From Rhizobiaceae bacterium (GTDB lineage Bacteria > Pseudomonadota > Alphaproteobacteria > Rhizobiales > Rhizobiaceae), in the NCBI GenBank assembly GCA_019635775.1, contig JAHBYU010000016.1:1-64000 (forward strand): a DNA stretch of 64,000 bases, in the 5' to 3' direction. Under the pieces are notes generated by a model, which saw only the letters and a program-made list of their open reading frames with translations, made no database searches and was not told where the DNA came from. The number at the start of each line of letters is the position of its first letter. Within the stretch, counting starts at the first letter, position 1. Made by a program: the position numbers and the translations under genes. Shown in pieces: positions 30,906-40,584 of this stretch.

Positions 30906-32518
30906 GCTTCCACCGCCCTGCCCTTGAGCGCGAACAGGCCGCGCGGCCGCTTCTGGATAAACAGGATGATCAGCACCAGCACGAGGATCTTTCCGAGCAC
31001 CGCGCCGACATAGGGCTCGAGGAACTTGTTGAGCACGCCGAGGGAAAATGCCCCGACCAGGGTACCCCAAAGGTTGCCCACCCCGCCGAACACCACGACC
31101 ATGAAGCTGTCGATGATGTAGCCCTGCCCGAGATTGGGCGAAACGTTGTCGATCTGGCTGAGCGCCACGCCGGCAATGCCTGCAATTCCCGAACCCAGAG
31201 CAAAGGTCAGGGCGTCCACCCAGGGCGTGCGTATTCCCATGGAGGATGCCATGCGGCGATTTGCGGTCACTGCCCGCATCTGCAGGCCCCAGGGCGTACG
31301 CTTCATGATGAAAAGCAGCAGGAAGAAGACCGTGAGCGAGAACACCATGATCCAGAGACGGTTCCAGGTGATCGACAGCTCGCCAAGTTGGAACGCCCCC
31401 GACATCCAGGAAGGATTGCCGACTTCCTTGTTGGTCGGACCGAAGATGGACCGTACGGTCTGCTGCAGGATCAGCGAGATGCCCCACGTGGCCAGAAGCG
31501 TCTCGAGCGGACGGCCGTAGAGGAAGCGGATGATGCCGCGTTCGATAGCAAGCCCTACGCTTCCGGCAACAATGAAGGCGAGCGGCAGCGCAATGGCGAG
31601 CGACCAGTCGAACAGGCCGGGAAACGAGGTACGGATGATGTTCTGCACGACGAAGGTCGTGTAAGCGCCGAGCATCACCATTTCGCCGTGGGCCATGTTG
31701 ATCACGCCCATGACGCCGAATGTGATGGCAAGGCCGATGGCCGCCAGAAGAAGAACCGAGCCGAGCGAAAGGCCGTACCAGACGTTTTGCGCCGCCGCCC
31801 AGATGGCAAGCGAGGCATTGATGGTGGTGATCGCGTCAGCCGCAGCATCCCTCGGTGGACCTTCGGCGCGTGTTTCGTAAGCAGTCAGGAGGGAGAGAGC
31901 GGTGCGGTCCCCGCGTTCGGCGATAATTTCGATAGCGGCGAGCTTGTCTGCGTCGGGCAGATCGGATTGCAGCACTGCCGCCGCCCTCGCCTGCTGGAGC
32001 CTCGCCCTCACGCTGGCGACGGCTTCCTTCTCTATTGCTGCATCCAGTGCGGCGATTGCCTCGGGATCTGGGTTGGCGAACATGGTCTCCGCGGCGGCAA
32101 GCCTTACGCCAGGATCTTTCGATCCTAGCGTCAGCGTGCCCAGCACATCGCGGATCGTACGCCTCAGTCCGTTGTTGACCCGTATCTTGGTGATTGCGGC
32201 TTTTGGCTCCTCTCCCGCTTCCGCACCGGTCAGCGGATCGCTGAGCCGGACCGCCTTTCCGGTCTCCGAGCCGATGAAGACCGCCGCGTCGGATTTGCGA
32301 GAATAGAGGTTGCCATCGGCCAACGCGGCGAGCGGGCGCTCCACGGCCGGATCGCCGGTCGCTGCCAGTTCGCGCACAACCGCTTCAGTTGCCGGGAAGT
32401 TCTTGGCGATAGCGAATTTGGCGATTATGGCGCGTAAAGCAGCGTCGTCGGCAGTGGCCGGAACGGCGCAAGCCATCGTGATCAGCAGCACCGCCAGAAG
32501 CCGTCGAAAAATGAGCAT
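30902..32518 (-). CDS. urtB: Urea ABC transporter, permease UrtB
   Basis: A 538-residue protein. A signal peptide (LLAVLLITMACAVPATA) leads to a periplasmic helical-repeat domain of about 220 residues, then a LivH-type permease with GVMGVINMAHGEMVMLGAYT and about eight helices. The large N-terminal domain is typical of UrtB and absent from LivH. The 106-nt gap from urtA contains two hairpins. Confidence 0.94.
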   Translation of the reverse strand: MLIFRRLLAVLLITMACAVPATADDAALRAIIAKFAIAKNFPATEAVVRELAATGDPAVERPLAALADGNLYSRKSDAAVFIGSETGKAVRLSDPLTGAEAGEEPKAAITKIRVNNGLRRTIRDVLGTLTLGSKDPGVRLAAAETMFANPDPEAIAALDAAIEKEAVASVRARLQQARAAAVLQSDLPDADKLAAIEIIAERGDRTALSLLTAYETRAEGPPRDAAADAITTINASLAIWAAAQNVWYGLSLGSVLLLAAIGLAITFGVMGVINMAHGEMVMLGAYTTFVVQNIIRTSFPGLFDWSLAIALPLAFIVAGSVGLAIERGIIRFLYGRPLETLLATWGISLILQQTVRSIFGPTNKEVGNPSWMSGAFQLGELSITWNRLWIMVFSLTVFFLLLFIMKRTPWGLQMRAVTANRRMASSMGIRTPWVDALTFALGSGIAGIAGVALSQIDNVSPNLGQGYIIDSFMVVVFGGVGNLWGTLVGAFSLGVLNKFLEPYVGAVLGKILVLVLIILFIQKRPRGLFALKGRAVEA

Positions 32519-32550
32519 CACGGAACGGTCGAACCTTGTTTCAGGGAAAA

Positions 32551-32617
32551 GCTCCGGGCGTAAGGAGGGAATGGTCCGCCCGGAGCAGTTGGCGGGTCCG
32601 GGCGGTAAAGCCCGGAC
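32551..32617 (-). promoter_or_regulatory. Two hairpins between urtA and urtB
   Basis: GCTCCGGGCG / CGCCCGGAGC (perfect 10 bp, 16-nt loop) and GTCCGGGC / GCCCGGAC (perfect 8 bp, 6-nt loop) follow the urtA stop directly. No T run follows either. They probably protect the urtA message or reduce read-through, giving more binding protein than permease. Confidence 0.55.
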
Positions 32618-32624
32618 AGTCGCC

Positions 32625-33929
32625 TTAGTTCGTGCCCTTTCCGCCGCACTTGCCGGTGGCGACATTGAAGTTGCCGCACGACATCGGAGCACGCCAGTCG
32701 GAGATCAGGTCCTTGGAGTCGGGCAAGTAGTCGGACCATTCGTCGCCGACGACGAGACCGGAGGTCTGCCAGACGGTTTCCATCTGGCCGTCAGCCTGGA
32801 TTTCGCCGATCAGGACAGGTTTCGTGATGTGGTGGTTGGGCATCATGGCCGAGAAGCCACCTGAAAGGTTCGGAACCGATACACCGATGATGGCGTCGAT
32901 CACGGCGTCAGGATCGGTGGAGCCCGCCTTTTCGACGGCCTTAACCCACATGTTGAAGCCGATATAGGTGGCTTCCATAGGGTCATTTGTCACGCGCTTG
33001 TCGTCCTTGATGAATTCCTTCCACTTGGCGATGAAGTCCGCATTCTCCGGCACGTCAACGGACTGGAAGTAGTTCCACGCCGTCAGGTGGCCAACCAGCG
33101 GACCGGTGTCGAGGCCGGCGAGTTCTTCTTCACCGACAGAGAATGCCACGACCGGGATATCCTCGGCCTTGATGCCCTGGTTGGCGAGTTCCTTGTAGAA
33201 CGGCACGTTGGCGTCACCGTTGATGGTGGAGACAACGGCCGTCTTCTTGCCGGCCGAACCGAAGTTCTTGATATCGGTCACGATCGTCTGCCAGTCGGAA
33301 TGGCCGAAAGGCGTGTAGTTGATCATGATGTCTTCCTTGGCCACGCCCTTGGATTCCAGATAGGCCTGCAGGATCTTGTTCGTTGTCTGCGGATAGACGT
33401 AGTCGGTGCCGGCGAGCACCCAGCGCTCGACCCCCTCGTCGTTCATCAGATAGTCGACGGCCGGTATCGCCTGCTGGTTGGGGGCCGCGCCGGTGTAGAA
33501 CACGTTGCGCTGGCTTTCCTCTCCCTCATACTGGACCGGATAGAACAGCAGCCCGTTCAGTTCCTCGAACACCGGCAGCACGGACTTGCGTGACACCGAG
33601 GTCCAGCAGCCGAAAACGACCGCCACCTTGTTGACCGACAGCAGTTCGCGCGCCTTTTCGGCGAAGAGCGGCCAGTCGGAAGCAGGATCGACGACCACTG
33701 CTTCAAGCTTCTTGCCGAGGACGCCGCCCTTCTTGTTCTGTTCGTCGATCAAGAACAGAACGGTATCTTTCAATGTGGTTTCCGAAATGGCCATCGTTCC
33801 GGACAGAGAGTGGAGGACGCCAACCTTGATGGTGTCCTCCTGAGCCATTGCTGGCGAGGAAAGGCTGATGCCTGCGGCAATTGCGCCAGCGGACAGGAAC
33901 TTGCTCAGTGATGAAAAACGACCCCTCAT
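32625..33929 (-). CDS. urtA: Urea ABC transporter, substrate-binding protein UrtA
   Basis: A 434-residue periplasmic binding protein. Signal peptide residues 1-29 (SKFLSAGAIAAGISLSSPAMA), then the mature start QEDTIKVGVLHSLSGTMAIS. The motif VLFLIDEQNKKGGVLGK and CWTSVSRKSVLPVFEELNGL distinguish UrtA from amino-acid binding proteins. First gene of the urt operon. Confidence 0.95.
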   Translation of the reverse strand: MRGRFSSLSKFLSAGAIAAGISLSSPAMAQEDTIKVGVLHSLSGTMAISETTLKDTVLFLIDEQNKKGGVLGKKLEAVVVDPASDWPLFAEKARELLSVNKVAVVFGCWTSVSRKSVLPVFEELNGLLFYPVQYEGEESQRNVFYTGAAPNQQAIPAVDYLMNDEGVERWVLAGTDYVYPQTTNKILQAYLESKGVAKEDIMINYTPFGHSDWQTIVTDIKNFGSAGKKTAVVSTINGDANVPFYKELANQGIKAEDIPVVAFSVGEEELAGLDTGPLVGHLTAWNYFQSVDVPENADFIAKWKEFIKDDKRVTNDPMEATYIGFNMWVKAVEKAGSTDPDAVIDAIIGVSVPNLSGGFSAMMPNHHITKPVLIGEIQADGQMETVWQTSGLVVGDEWSDYLPDSKDLISDWRAPMSCGNFNVATGKCGGKGTN

Positions 33930-33967
33930 GCAGAATTCTCCCATTGGGTGTTGCACCGCAATAGGTG

Positions 33968-33984
33968 AAGCAACGCGCATGCCA
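33968..33984 (-). promoter_or_regulatory. Sigma-54 promoter of the urt operon
   Basis: On the minus strand TGGCAT-GCGCG-TTGCTT, matching the RpoN consensus TGGCAC-N5-TTGCW at all but one core position, with GG and GC spaced as required. Transcription would begin about 30 nt before the urtA ATG, leaving room for the ribosome binding site (GGGAGAA). Confidence 0.75.
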
Positions 33985-34086
33985 GTTACCGCGATATACT
34001 CAATTATTTTGTTTTTTGCTTTTTTATCAGTCCACTACAAGGAGACGACGACCCATCTCCGCAACTGATGGGCACTGGATGGTCCA

Positions 34087-34101
34087 TTGCGCACCGCACA
34101 A
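34087..34101. promoter_or_regulatory. Possible NtrC enhancer site
   Basis: TTGCGCACCGCACAA, an imperfect dyad resembling NtrC half-sites (GCAC / GTGC), about 105 bp upstream of the sigma-54 -24 box, where an enhancer would be expected. Similarity is weak and the call depends on the context. Confidence 0.3.
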
Positions 34102-34114
34102 ATATATGCCTGCA

Positions 34115-34144
34115 TATTAAGCATTCGAGTGCGTGTGCTTAATA
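34115..34144. repeat. Inverted repeat downstream of the small secreted protein gene
   Basis: Perfect 9-bp dyad TATTAAGCA / TGCTTAATA separated by 12 nt, between the upstream gene's stop and the urt promoter. Without a T run it is more likely an operator or a weak transcript end. Confidence 0.45.
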
Positions 34145-34161
34145 TATGAGCGGATCGATTT

Positions 34162-34470
34162 CTAGCGGTCGCTGCCAAAGCGATTCTGGTCGATGCACTT
34201 GCTTACTCGGCAACTTTTGGTGTCAGCCGTCGGGATGGCTTCCTTTATCGTTATCTGGCCGCCTTGACAGAAAGACTGGTTCGCCACGTATCTATCATAG
34301 AGCGGGGTCCCGGAAGGACCTGCCTTGCGGTAGAGGATCGCGACCCCGTCACGCTCCACTGCGGCCTGCACTTCCGAACATGTCATGTCCTGGACCATGT
34401 AACGGACGATGGCGAAGGCATCCCTCGGCAACAGCGCAAAAACCATCGCAGCTAGCAAAAGTCTTTTCAT
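34162..34470 (-). CDS. Small secreted protein
   Basis: A 102-residue protein with a signal peptide (MKRLLLAAMVFALLPRDAFA). The mature part contains MTCSEVQAAVERDGVAILYR and four Cys (C in DMTC, SFCQGG, KSCRVSKC), suggesting two disulfides in the periplasm. Similar small Cys-containing proteins occur in rhizobia, but no function is known. It precedes urtA on the same strand. Confidence 0.7.
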   Translation of the reverse strand: MKRLLLAAMVFALLPRDAFAIVRYMVQDMTCSEVQAAVERDGVAILYRKAGPSGTPLYDRYVANQSFCQGGQITIKEAIPTADTKSCRVSKCIDQNRFGSDR

Positions 34471-34682
34471 CTTTGTCTCCGCCATACCCGGCTTGCATCG
34501 TACCAGATGTTTTTCTTGCCGCCATCCGCCCGATACTTCGAACTTCACTCGTCAGTTGTCCTTACCCGCTGGGTTGACGGAACGGCAATCAGGGCGGAAA
34601 CTTCAGGAACCTGCAGCTTCCGGTAGCATTCTGTATGGAAGCTTCGGCATATGCTGTGGCGTTTTGTTCGGGAGTAAGGTTC

Positions 34683-35525
34683 ATGGCGTTGCGCGCGGTC
34701 TGGAAGGGCTTTCTGAAATTCGGGGCGATTTCCTGTTCGATCAGGCTGATCAATGCAGCCAGCGATTCCGACAAAATCAGTTTTCGAATCCTCAACCGGA
34801 AAGACCGCCTGCCGGTCAAATCGGTGTATGTCGACGAGGTAACCGGAGATGTCGTTGGCTCGGAAAACCAGCTCAAGGGCTATGAGCTTGCCAGTGGCGA
34901 TTATCTCCTGATCGAGCCTGAAGAGATCAAGAAGCTGAAGCCGACCACCGAGCACACGCTCGAGATCGAGGAAACCGTCGATCTCGCCTCCATAGACCAG
35001 CGATATTTCGACAAGGCATACTACATCGCGCCGGCCGATGCCCTATCGCAAGAGCCATTCGCGGTAATTCAAAAGGCGCTGGCTTCAAAGAAAGCCGCCG
35101 CACGTGCAAGCATTGTGCTCTATCAGCGCGGTCGCGAGGTCGTCATCCAGCCGCATGGAACGGGGCTGCTGATGACGACACTGCGCAACGCCAAGGATGT
35201 CGTTTCCGAAAAGGCGATCTTCGAGGGCATCACAGCGCCGAAGGTGGAGCCTGACATGGTCGAGATCGCGACGCTGCTCATCGACAAGAAGAAGAAGGCA
35301 TTCGATCCGGCCAGTTTCGAGGATCGCTATGAAAATGCGCTGATCGAGATGATCAACGCCAAGAAGGCCGGAAAGGCGCCGCCCAAGCCTGTCGCTGCGC
35401 CGAAGGAAAACGTCGTAAACCTTGCCGACGTGTTGCGAAAGAGCCTGGCAAAGGAAGGCATAGACGCTGCCGCAAAATCAAAGAAAACAGGTACTTCCGG
35501 CTCGAAAAGAAAATCTGCGGCCTGA
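34683..35525 (+). CDS. ku: Ku protein (non-homologous end joining)
   Basis: A 280-residue bacterial Ku, the homodimeric ring that holds broken DNA ends for LigD. Ku core: MALRAVWKGFLKFGAISCSI, VDEVTGDVVGSENQLKGYEL, SIDQRYFDKAYYIAP, and VLYQRGREVVIQPHGTGLLM. The C-terminal extension is basic (KSKKTGTSGSKRKSAA), typical of DNA-contacting tails. An AAGGTT RBS precedes the ATG. No ligD is nearby. Confidence 0.95.
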   Translation: MALRAVWKGFLKFGAISCSIRLINAASDSDKISFRILNRKDRLPVKSVYVDEVTGDVVGSENQLKGYELASGDYLLIEPEEIKKLKPTTEHTLEIEETVDLASIDQRYFDKAYYIAPADALSQEPFAVIQKALASKKAAARASIVLYQRGREVVIQPHGTGLLMTTLRNAKDVVSEKAIFEGITAPKVEPDMVEIATLLIDKKKKAFDPASFEDRYENALIEMINAKKAGKAPPKPVAAPKENVVNLADVLRKSLAKEGIDAAAKSKKTGTSGSKRKSAA

Positions 35526-35611
35526 CGGAACCAAATGCCGAATTGCGCATTTGCCACAGTTAAGGGCGATTGGGCGAATTCGTGACAGACGGTAAAATCT
35601 CAGGTTCCGCA

Positions 35612-36652
35612 ATGACAACAGAAGCGGATTGGCGCCTTGCCGCGATTGTGGATTCTTCCTACGACGCAATCATCGGCAAGGATCTGAACAGCGTTATAAC
35701 GAACTGGAACAAGGCGGCGGAGCGGATGTTCGGCTATTCGGCCGCCGAAGCTGTCGGGAATTCCATCCTTCTTCTGATCCCGGACGGACTGCAGGGCGAG
35801 GAAGCTGACATCATCACGCGTGTCAAACGCGGAGAGATGGTGGCGAGTTTCGAGACAACCCGCCGTCGGAAGGACGGGACCTACTTTGCTGTATCGCTGA
35901 CAATCTCACCCATCAGGGATGCCGACGGGAAGATCGTCGGCGCATCACAGATCGCGCGGGACGTCACAGAAGCAAAGGAAAACGAATACCGCATTCGTCT
36001 GCTGATGCGCGAAGTCAATCATCGGGTCAAAAACCAGTTCGCCGTCATTCTCTCGGTGATAAGCGAGACGAGCCGGCGGGCGACAGACCCGCGTGAATTC
36101 GAGGAACAGGTCCGGGACCGGATCATGGCCCTTTCGCGCTCGCATGACCTGCTGGTCTCCTCGGACTGGTCCGGCGCCAGTCTTGTGGACCTGCTCCAGG
36201 AGCACCTGAGCCCGTTCGGTCACGACGAGCAGATTTCTGTGTCCGGACCTATGGTGACCCTGCAACCCAATGCGGTCCAGCATCTGGGCATGGCGCTTCA
36301 CGAGCTTGCGACCAATTCATCCAAATATGGCGCTCTGGCTGTTGGATTGGGGAGCATTTCGATCAATTGGCATATAGCCAGCTCGACCGCGGGCCGGCGA
36401 GAGTTCGAGATCACCTGGGAGGAGGTGATTCCTGAAACGGCGTCAGGCGGAGAGCCGGATGCTCCGCGTCGGGGGTTTGGCAGCGTGGTGCTGCAGCGCG
36501 TCGCGCCACAGGCACTCAATGGTTCAGCCAAGTTTGAATATGCGCCAGGCAAAGTCAGGTGGTCGCTGACCTCGCCGGTCGAATCCTCGCTCGTCTGCCC
36601 TTTGAATGAGCGCATGATGGCGGAGGCCGCTGGAGCCCCGGCCACCAATTGA
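35612..36652 (+). CDS. PAS-domain sensor histidine kinase, HWE family
   Basis: A 346-residue soluble kinase. Residues 5-120 form a PAS domain (YDAIIGKDLNSVITNWNKAA, then KDGTYFAVSLTISPIRDADG). The phospho-acceptor is H137 in REVNHRVKNQFAVI. The N-box is ALHELATNSSKYGALA, containing the His of the HWE name, and ITWEE provides the W-x-E. A GTG 30 nt upstream is an alternative start. No response regulator is adjacent; HWE kinases in rhizobia often serve the general stress response or light/redox sensing. Confidence 0.87.
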   Translation: MTTEADWRLAAIVDSSYDAIIGKDLNSVITNWNKAAERMFGYSAAEAVGNSILLLIPDGLQGEEADIITRVKRGEMVASFETTRRRKDGTYFAVSLTISPIRDADGKIVGASQIARDVTEAKENEYRIRLLMREVNHRVKNQFAVILSVISETSRRATDPREFEEQVRDRIMALSRSHDLLVSSDWSGASLVDLLQEHLSPFGHDEQISVSGPMVTLQPNAVQHLGMALHELATNSSKYGALAVGLGSISINWHIASSTAGRREFEITWEEVIPETASGGEPDAPRRGFGSVVLQRVAPQALNGSAKFEYAPGKVRWSLTSPVESSLVCPLNERMMAEAAGAPATN

Positions 36653-36711
36653 CGTCACATCCTGGTAACCAGGCTTGGCAAGCCTTGACTGCCCACGATC
36701 AGGCTAAGCTG

Positions 36712-37704
36712 TCAAAGCGGCCTGACCGCCACCGCGACAGGCGCCTCGACTTTCAGCGGGTTGCGCAGCGGCAGTCCGAACTCCGGCGCGGAAATCTCGA
36801 ACACGTCTCCGTCCTCGGGCTTTATGCCGTCCGCAAAAGAAAGCGTGGCGGTGCCGAACATGTGGATGTGCACGTCTCCCGGCTGGCGGAAAACGCTGTA
36901 CTTGAAGTGGTGGTGCTCAAGGTTTCCGATCGTGTGGGACATGTTCGCCTCGCCCGACAGGAACGGCTTTTGCCAGAGTTCCTTGCCGCCGCGAAGGATC
37001 TTCGAAATGCCGTGGATGTCCTCGGGGAGGTCTCCCACCAGTATTTCTGGTCCGTATGAAGCATTCCGTAGCTTGGAATGCGCGAGATAAAGATAGTTCA
37101 CGCGTTCAGTGACGTGGTCGGAAAATTCGTTGGACAGGGCAAAACCAACCCGGAACGGTGTACCGTCGTCACCGATCACATAGATTCCTGCTATCTCGGG
37201 TTCCTCGCCGCCATCCTTGGCGAAGGCAGGCGACAACAACGGTGCGCCCGGTGCAACGGCCATCGTTCCGTTGCCCTTGTAGAACCATTCCGGCTGGACG
37301 CCCTCCTCGCCATTCTTCGGCTTGCCCGCCTCCAGGCCCATGCGGAACATCTTCATGGAGTCGGTCAGGCTCTCTTCGCCGTCCGCCGCCAGCTTCTTGT
37401 GCATTGAATCGCGCGTGGCTGCCGAACCGAGGTGGGTCAGGCCTGTGCCGGTCAGGTGAAGGTGGGCTGGATCAGGGTGATTGATAGGCGCGATAAGCCT
37501 ACCCTGGCGATAGGCCGCCTCCAGGTCGACGGCCTTCCCGAAACCCTTTCGCTCGATGAGCGAGGCGATGCCTACTCCACTGCGCGCTGCCTCCAGGGCC
37601 AGTGCGTAAACGCTTTTGGCGCCGTTGACGACCCGCGGGCCGCCATTGGTGCGCGCAACGACCTGGATCATGTCCGATCCATCGACGATCTGGGAGATAA
37701 GCAT
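36712..37704 (-). CDS. gguC: GguC / AraD1-type FAH-fold protein
   Basis: A 330-residue protein of the AraD1/GguC family (fumarylacetoacetase-like fold), whose members include an L-2-keto-3-deoxyarabonate dehydratase. Segments seen: SVYALALEAARSGVGIASLI, EPEIAGIYVIGDDGTPFRVGFALSNEFSDH (read in part), and LEHHHFKYSVFR. It ends the chvE-gguA-gguB-gguC unit, 27 nt after gguB, which supports a role in pentose or aldose catabolism. Substrate not determined from sequence. Confidence 0.85.
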   Translation of the reverse strand: MLISQIVDGSDMIQVVARTNGGPRVVNGAKSVYALALEAARSGVGIASLIERKGFGKAVDLEAAYRQGRLIAPINHPDPAHLHLTGTGLTHLGSAATRDSMHKKLAADGEESLTDSMKMFRMGLEAGKPKNGEEGVQPEWFYKGNGTMAVAPGAPLLSPAFAKDGGEEPEIAGIYVIGDDGTPFRVGFALSNEFSDHVTERVNYLYLAHSKLRNASYGPEILVGDLPEDIHGISKILRGGKELWQKPFLSGEANMSHTIGNLEHHHFKYSVFRQPGDVHIHMFGTATLSFADGIKPEDGDVFEISAPEFGLPLRNPLKVEAPVAVAVRPL

Positions 37705-37731
37705 CTTCGTACTCCTTGGCAGGTCCTGTCC

Positions 37732-38946
37732 CTAGGCCTTGTTCTTGTTGTAGACGTCAAAGACGACCGCACCGAGCAGGACGAGACCCTTGATGACCTG
37801 CTGCCAGTCGATGTTCACGCCCATGATGGACATGCCGTTGTTCATGACGCCCATGATGAAGGCGCCGATAACCGCGCCGGCTACCTGCCCGACGCCACCT
37901 GCCATGGACGCGCCACCTATGAAGACGGCGGCGATGACATCCAGTTCAAATCCGAGGCCGGCTTTTGGCGTCGCGGTGTTCAGGCGTGCCGCGAAGATGA
38001 GGCCGGCGAGTGCCGCCAGTACGCCCATGTTGATGAACACGAAAAACGTCAGCCGCTCGGTCTTGATGCCGGACAGCGCGGCTGCCTTCACGTTGCCACC
38101 CATTGCGTAGATGCGCCGTCCGATGGTCATCCGCTTTGTAACGAAAACGAACAGCGCGATCAGCACGCCCATCACGATCAGCACGTTTGGAAGGCCCCTG
38201 TAGGACGCCAGCATGAAAATGAGGAAAAGCACCATGCCGCCGATGATGACGTTCTTCGCGACGAACAGCCCGAATGGCTCTGCGGCGTAGCCGTGGCTTT
38301 CGCGCGCCCTACGACTGCGTACGGAAAACCAGAACATCGCTGCGACGATGGCAATTCCGATCAGCAGCGTCGTGGAGTGGAAGGGCGTGCCGAACAGCGT
38401 GACCGGTCCGACGACATCGGGGATGAAGCCGGCTGATAGGAGTTGGAACTCACGCGGGAACGGGCCGACGGACATGCCGCCGAGAATCCACAGGGCCAGA
38501 CCCTTGAACACCAGCATGCCCGCCAGCGTCACGATGAAGGACGGGATCTTCATGTATGCGATCCAGTAACCCTGGCTCGCCCCGATGAGGCCACCCAGCA
38601 CGAGGCAGGCGAGCGTCGTGGTGATCGGATCAATCTTGTATTGCACCATCATGACGGCCGCGACTGCGCCGACAAAACCGGCGACCGAGCCGACCGATAG
38701 GTCGATGTGCCCGCCGACGATCACCAGCAGCATCCCAAGCGCCATGATGATGATGTAGGAGTTCTGGAGGACCAGATTGGTCAGGTTCACCGGCTTGAAC
38801 AGCACGCCGCCCGTCTGCCACTGGAAGAAGACCATGATCGCGATCAGTGCGAGCACTAGGCCGTATTCGCGCAGGTTCTGCTTCAGGGCCGTCTGGGTGC
38901 TTGCCTGGTCGGGCTTGGGCGCAACGCCCGCTGTTTCCGTGCTCAT
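37732..38946 (-). CDS. gguB: Multiple sugar ABC transporter, permease GguB
   Basis: A 404-residue RbsC/XylH-type permease with at least ten helices. [20 protein letters not shown] is the conserved binding-protein-dependent motif and [19 protein letters not shown] the late signature. Overlaps the gguA stop by 4 nt. It partners GguA and ChvE for import of galactose, glucose, arabinose or xylose. Confidence 0.93.
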   Translation of the reverse strand: MSTETAGVAPKPDQASTQTALKQNLREYGLVLALIAIMVFFQWQTGGVLFKPVNLTNLVLQNSYIIIMALGMLLVIVGGHIDLSVGSVAGFVGAVAAVMMVQYKIDPITTTLACLVLGGLIGASQGYWIAYMKIPSFIVTLAGMLVFKGLALWILGGMSVGPFPREFQLLSAGFIPDVVGPVTLFGTPFHSTTLLIGIAIVAAMFWFSVRSRRARESHGYAAEPFGLFVAKNVIIGGMVLFLIFMLASYRGLPNVLIVMGVLIALFVFVTKRMTIGRRIYAMGGNVKAAALSGIKTERLTFFVFINMGVLAALAGLIFAARLNTATPKAGLGFELDVIAAVFIGGASMAGGVGQVAGAVIGAFIMGVMNNGMSIMGVNIDWQQVIKGLVLLGAVVFDVYNKNKA

Positions 38947-40505
38947 GATGCAGCCCTCACCTTCTCGTCGCCTTCCGTGGCCTTGGCCTCGCCGCGCACG
39001 ATCATGCGCATGATCTTTTCCTGGCTGGCCTCTGCTGCCGGCATCTCGCCTACGATACGCCCCTCGTTCATGACGTAGATGCGGTCGCTGATGCCGAGCA
39101 GTTCAGGCATCTCGGATGAAATCACCAGGATTGCCTTGCCCTGTTCGGCCAGCTTATTGATGATTGTGTAGATTTCATATTTCGCGCCAACGTCGATGCC
39201 GCGCGTGGGCTCGTCGAGGATCAGGACGTCGGGGTCTGCGAACAGCCATTTCGACAGGACGACCTTCTGCTGGTTGCCGCCTGAGAGATTGCCCGTGATC
39301 TGGTAGACGCTGGACGAGCGGATGTTCGTCTTCTTGCGATACTCGTTCGCGACGTTCAGTTCGCGGATGTCGTCGATTACTCCGGCGGAAGACACGCCCT
39401 TGAGGTTGGCCGCGCTGATATTGTGTTTGATGTGATCGATCAGGTTCAGACCGTAGGTCTTTCGATCCTCGGTCGCGTAGGCGAGTCCGTGGTCGACCGC
39501 CCGTCCCACTGTCGAGACGTCGATCGGCTTTCCGTTCAGCAGCACCTCGCCGGAAATCCCGACGCCCCACGAACGTCCGAATACGCTCATTGCGAATTCC
39601 GTGCGACCAGACCCCATCAGGCCGGCTATCCCCACCACCTCGCCGCGGCGAACGTTCAGGTTGACGTTCCTGATCACGGTACGATCGGGGTGGGAAGGAT
39701 GATGCACAACCCAGTCGCGGACCTCGAACACCGTCTCGCCGATCTTCGGCGTTCGGGGCGGAAACCGGTCGTCGAGCGAACGCCCGACCATCGACGTTAT
39801 GATACGATCCTCGCTGATCTGGTCCTGTTCCATCGTCTCGATGGTGCGGCCGTCGCGCAGCACCGTGATCCGGTCGGCGACCTTTCCGACCTCGTTGAGC
39901 TTGTGAGATATCAGGATCGAGGCGATCCCCTGCCCGCGGAACTCGGTCAGCAGGTTGAGCAGTGCCTCGCTGTCCTTTTCGGAGAGTGAAGCGGTGGGCT
40001 CATCGAGAATGAGCAGCTTCACCTCCTTGGCCAGCGCCTTGGCGATCTCCACGAGTTGCTGCTTGCCCACCCCTATGTTCGTAATCAGCGTATCGGGATC
40101 TTCCTCGAGCCCCACCTTGCGTAGGAGTGCCGCGGCCTTCCTGCGCGCTGCGTTCCAGTCGATGACGCCAAAATGCGCCTGCTCGTTGCCGAGGAAGATG
40201 TTTTCGGTGATCGAGAGCAGAGGAACCAGCGCAAGTTCCTGATGGATGATTACAATGCCTTCGCGCTCTGAATCGTGGATGCCTGAGAAACGGCATTCCT
40301 TGCCGAGGAAATTGATCGTGCCTTCGTAGGTTCCAAATGGATAGACGCCCGACAGCACCTTCATGAGCGTTGATTTTCCGGCGCCGTTTTCACCGACGAC
40401 CGCGTGGATCTCTCCCGCGCGAACGGTGAGGTTGACGTCCTGAAGGGCTTTCACCCCCGGAAACGTCTTGGTGATGCCTCGCATCTCCAGAATTGTGTCG
40501 GTCAT
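38943..40505 (-). CDS. gguA: Multiple sugar ABC transporter, duplicated ATPase GguA
   Basis: A 520-residue double ATPase of the MglA/XylG type. First half: Walker [19 protein letters not shown], signature [16 protein letters not shown], Walker [12 protein letters not shown]. Second half has a degenerate Walker A ([14 protein letters not shown]), signature [16 protein letters not shown] and [14 protein letters not shown]. It lies after a 135-nt gap from chvE with a long hairpin. Confidence 0.94.
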   Translation of the reverse strand: MTDTILEMRGITKTFPGVKALQDVNLTVRAGEIHAVVGENGAGKSTLMKVLSGVYPFGTYEGTINFLGKECRFSGIHDSEREGIVIIHQELALVPLLSITENIFLGNEQAHFGVIDWNAARRKAAALLRKVGLEEDPDTLITNIGVGKQQLVEIAKALAKEVKLLILDEPTASLSEKDSEALLNLLTEFRGQGIASILISHKLNEVGKVADRITVLRDGRTIETMEQDQISEDRIITSMVGRSLDDRFPPRTPKIGETVFEVRDWVVHHPSHPDRTVIRNVNLNVRRGEVVGIAGLMGSGRTEFAMSVFGRSWGVGISGEVLLNGKPIDVSTVGRAVDHGLAYATEDRKTYGLNLIDHIKHNISAANLKGVSSAGVIDDIRELNVANEYRKKTNIRSSSVYQITGNLSGGNQQKVVLSKWLFADPDVLILDEPTRGIDVGAKYEIYTIINKLAEQGKAILVISSEMPELLGISDRIYVMNEGRIVGEMPAAEASQEKIMRMIVRGEAKATEGDEKVRAAS

Positions 40506-40584
40506 GTCACTGTCATTGCTTGGCACGGACGCATTGCGTCGATCGGTCAGACGGTCGAATGGAAGAGGCACCCGGCTCACCTGG

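Noticed and set aside
37432-38436. Plus-strand frame of 334 codons opposite gguB and gguC
   Set aside because: His/Asp/Arg-rich shadow product, no RBS, antisense to well-supported genes.
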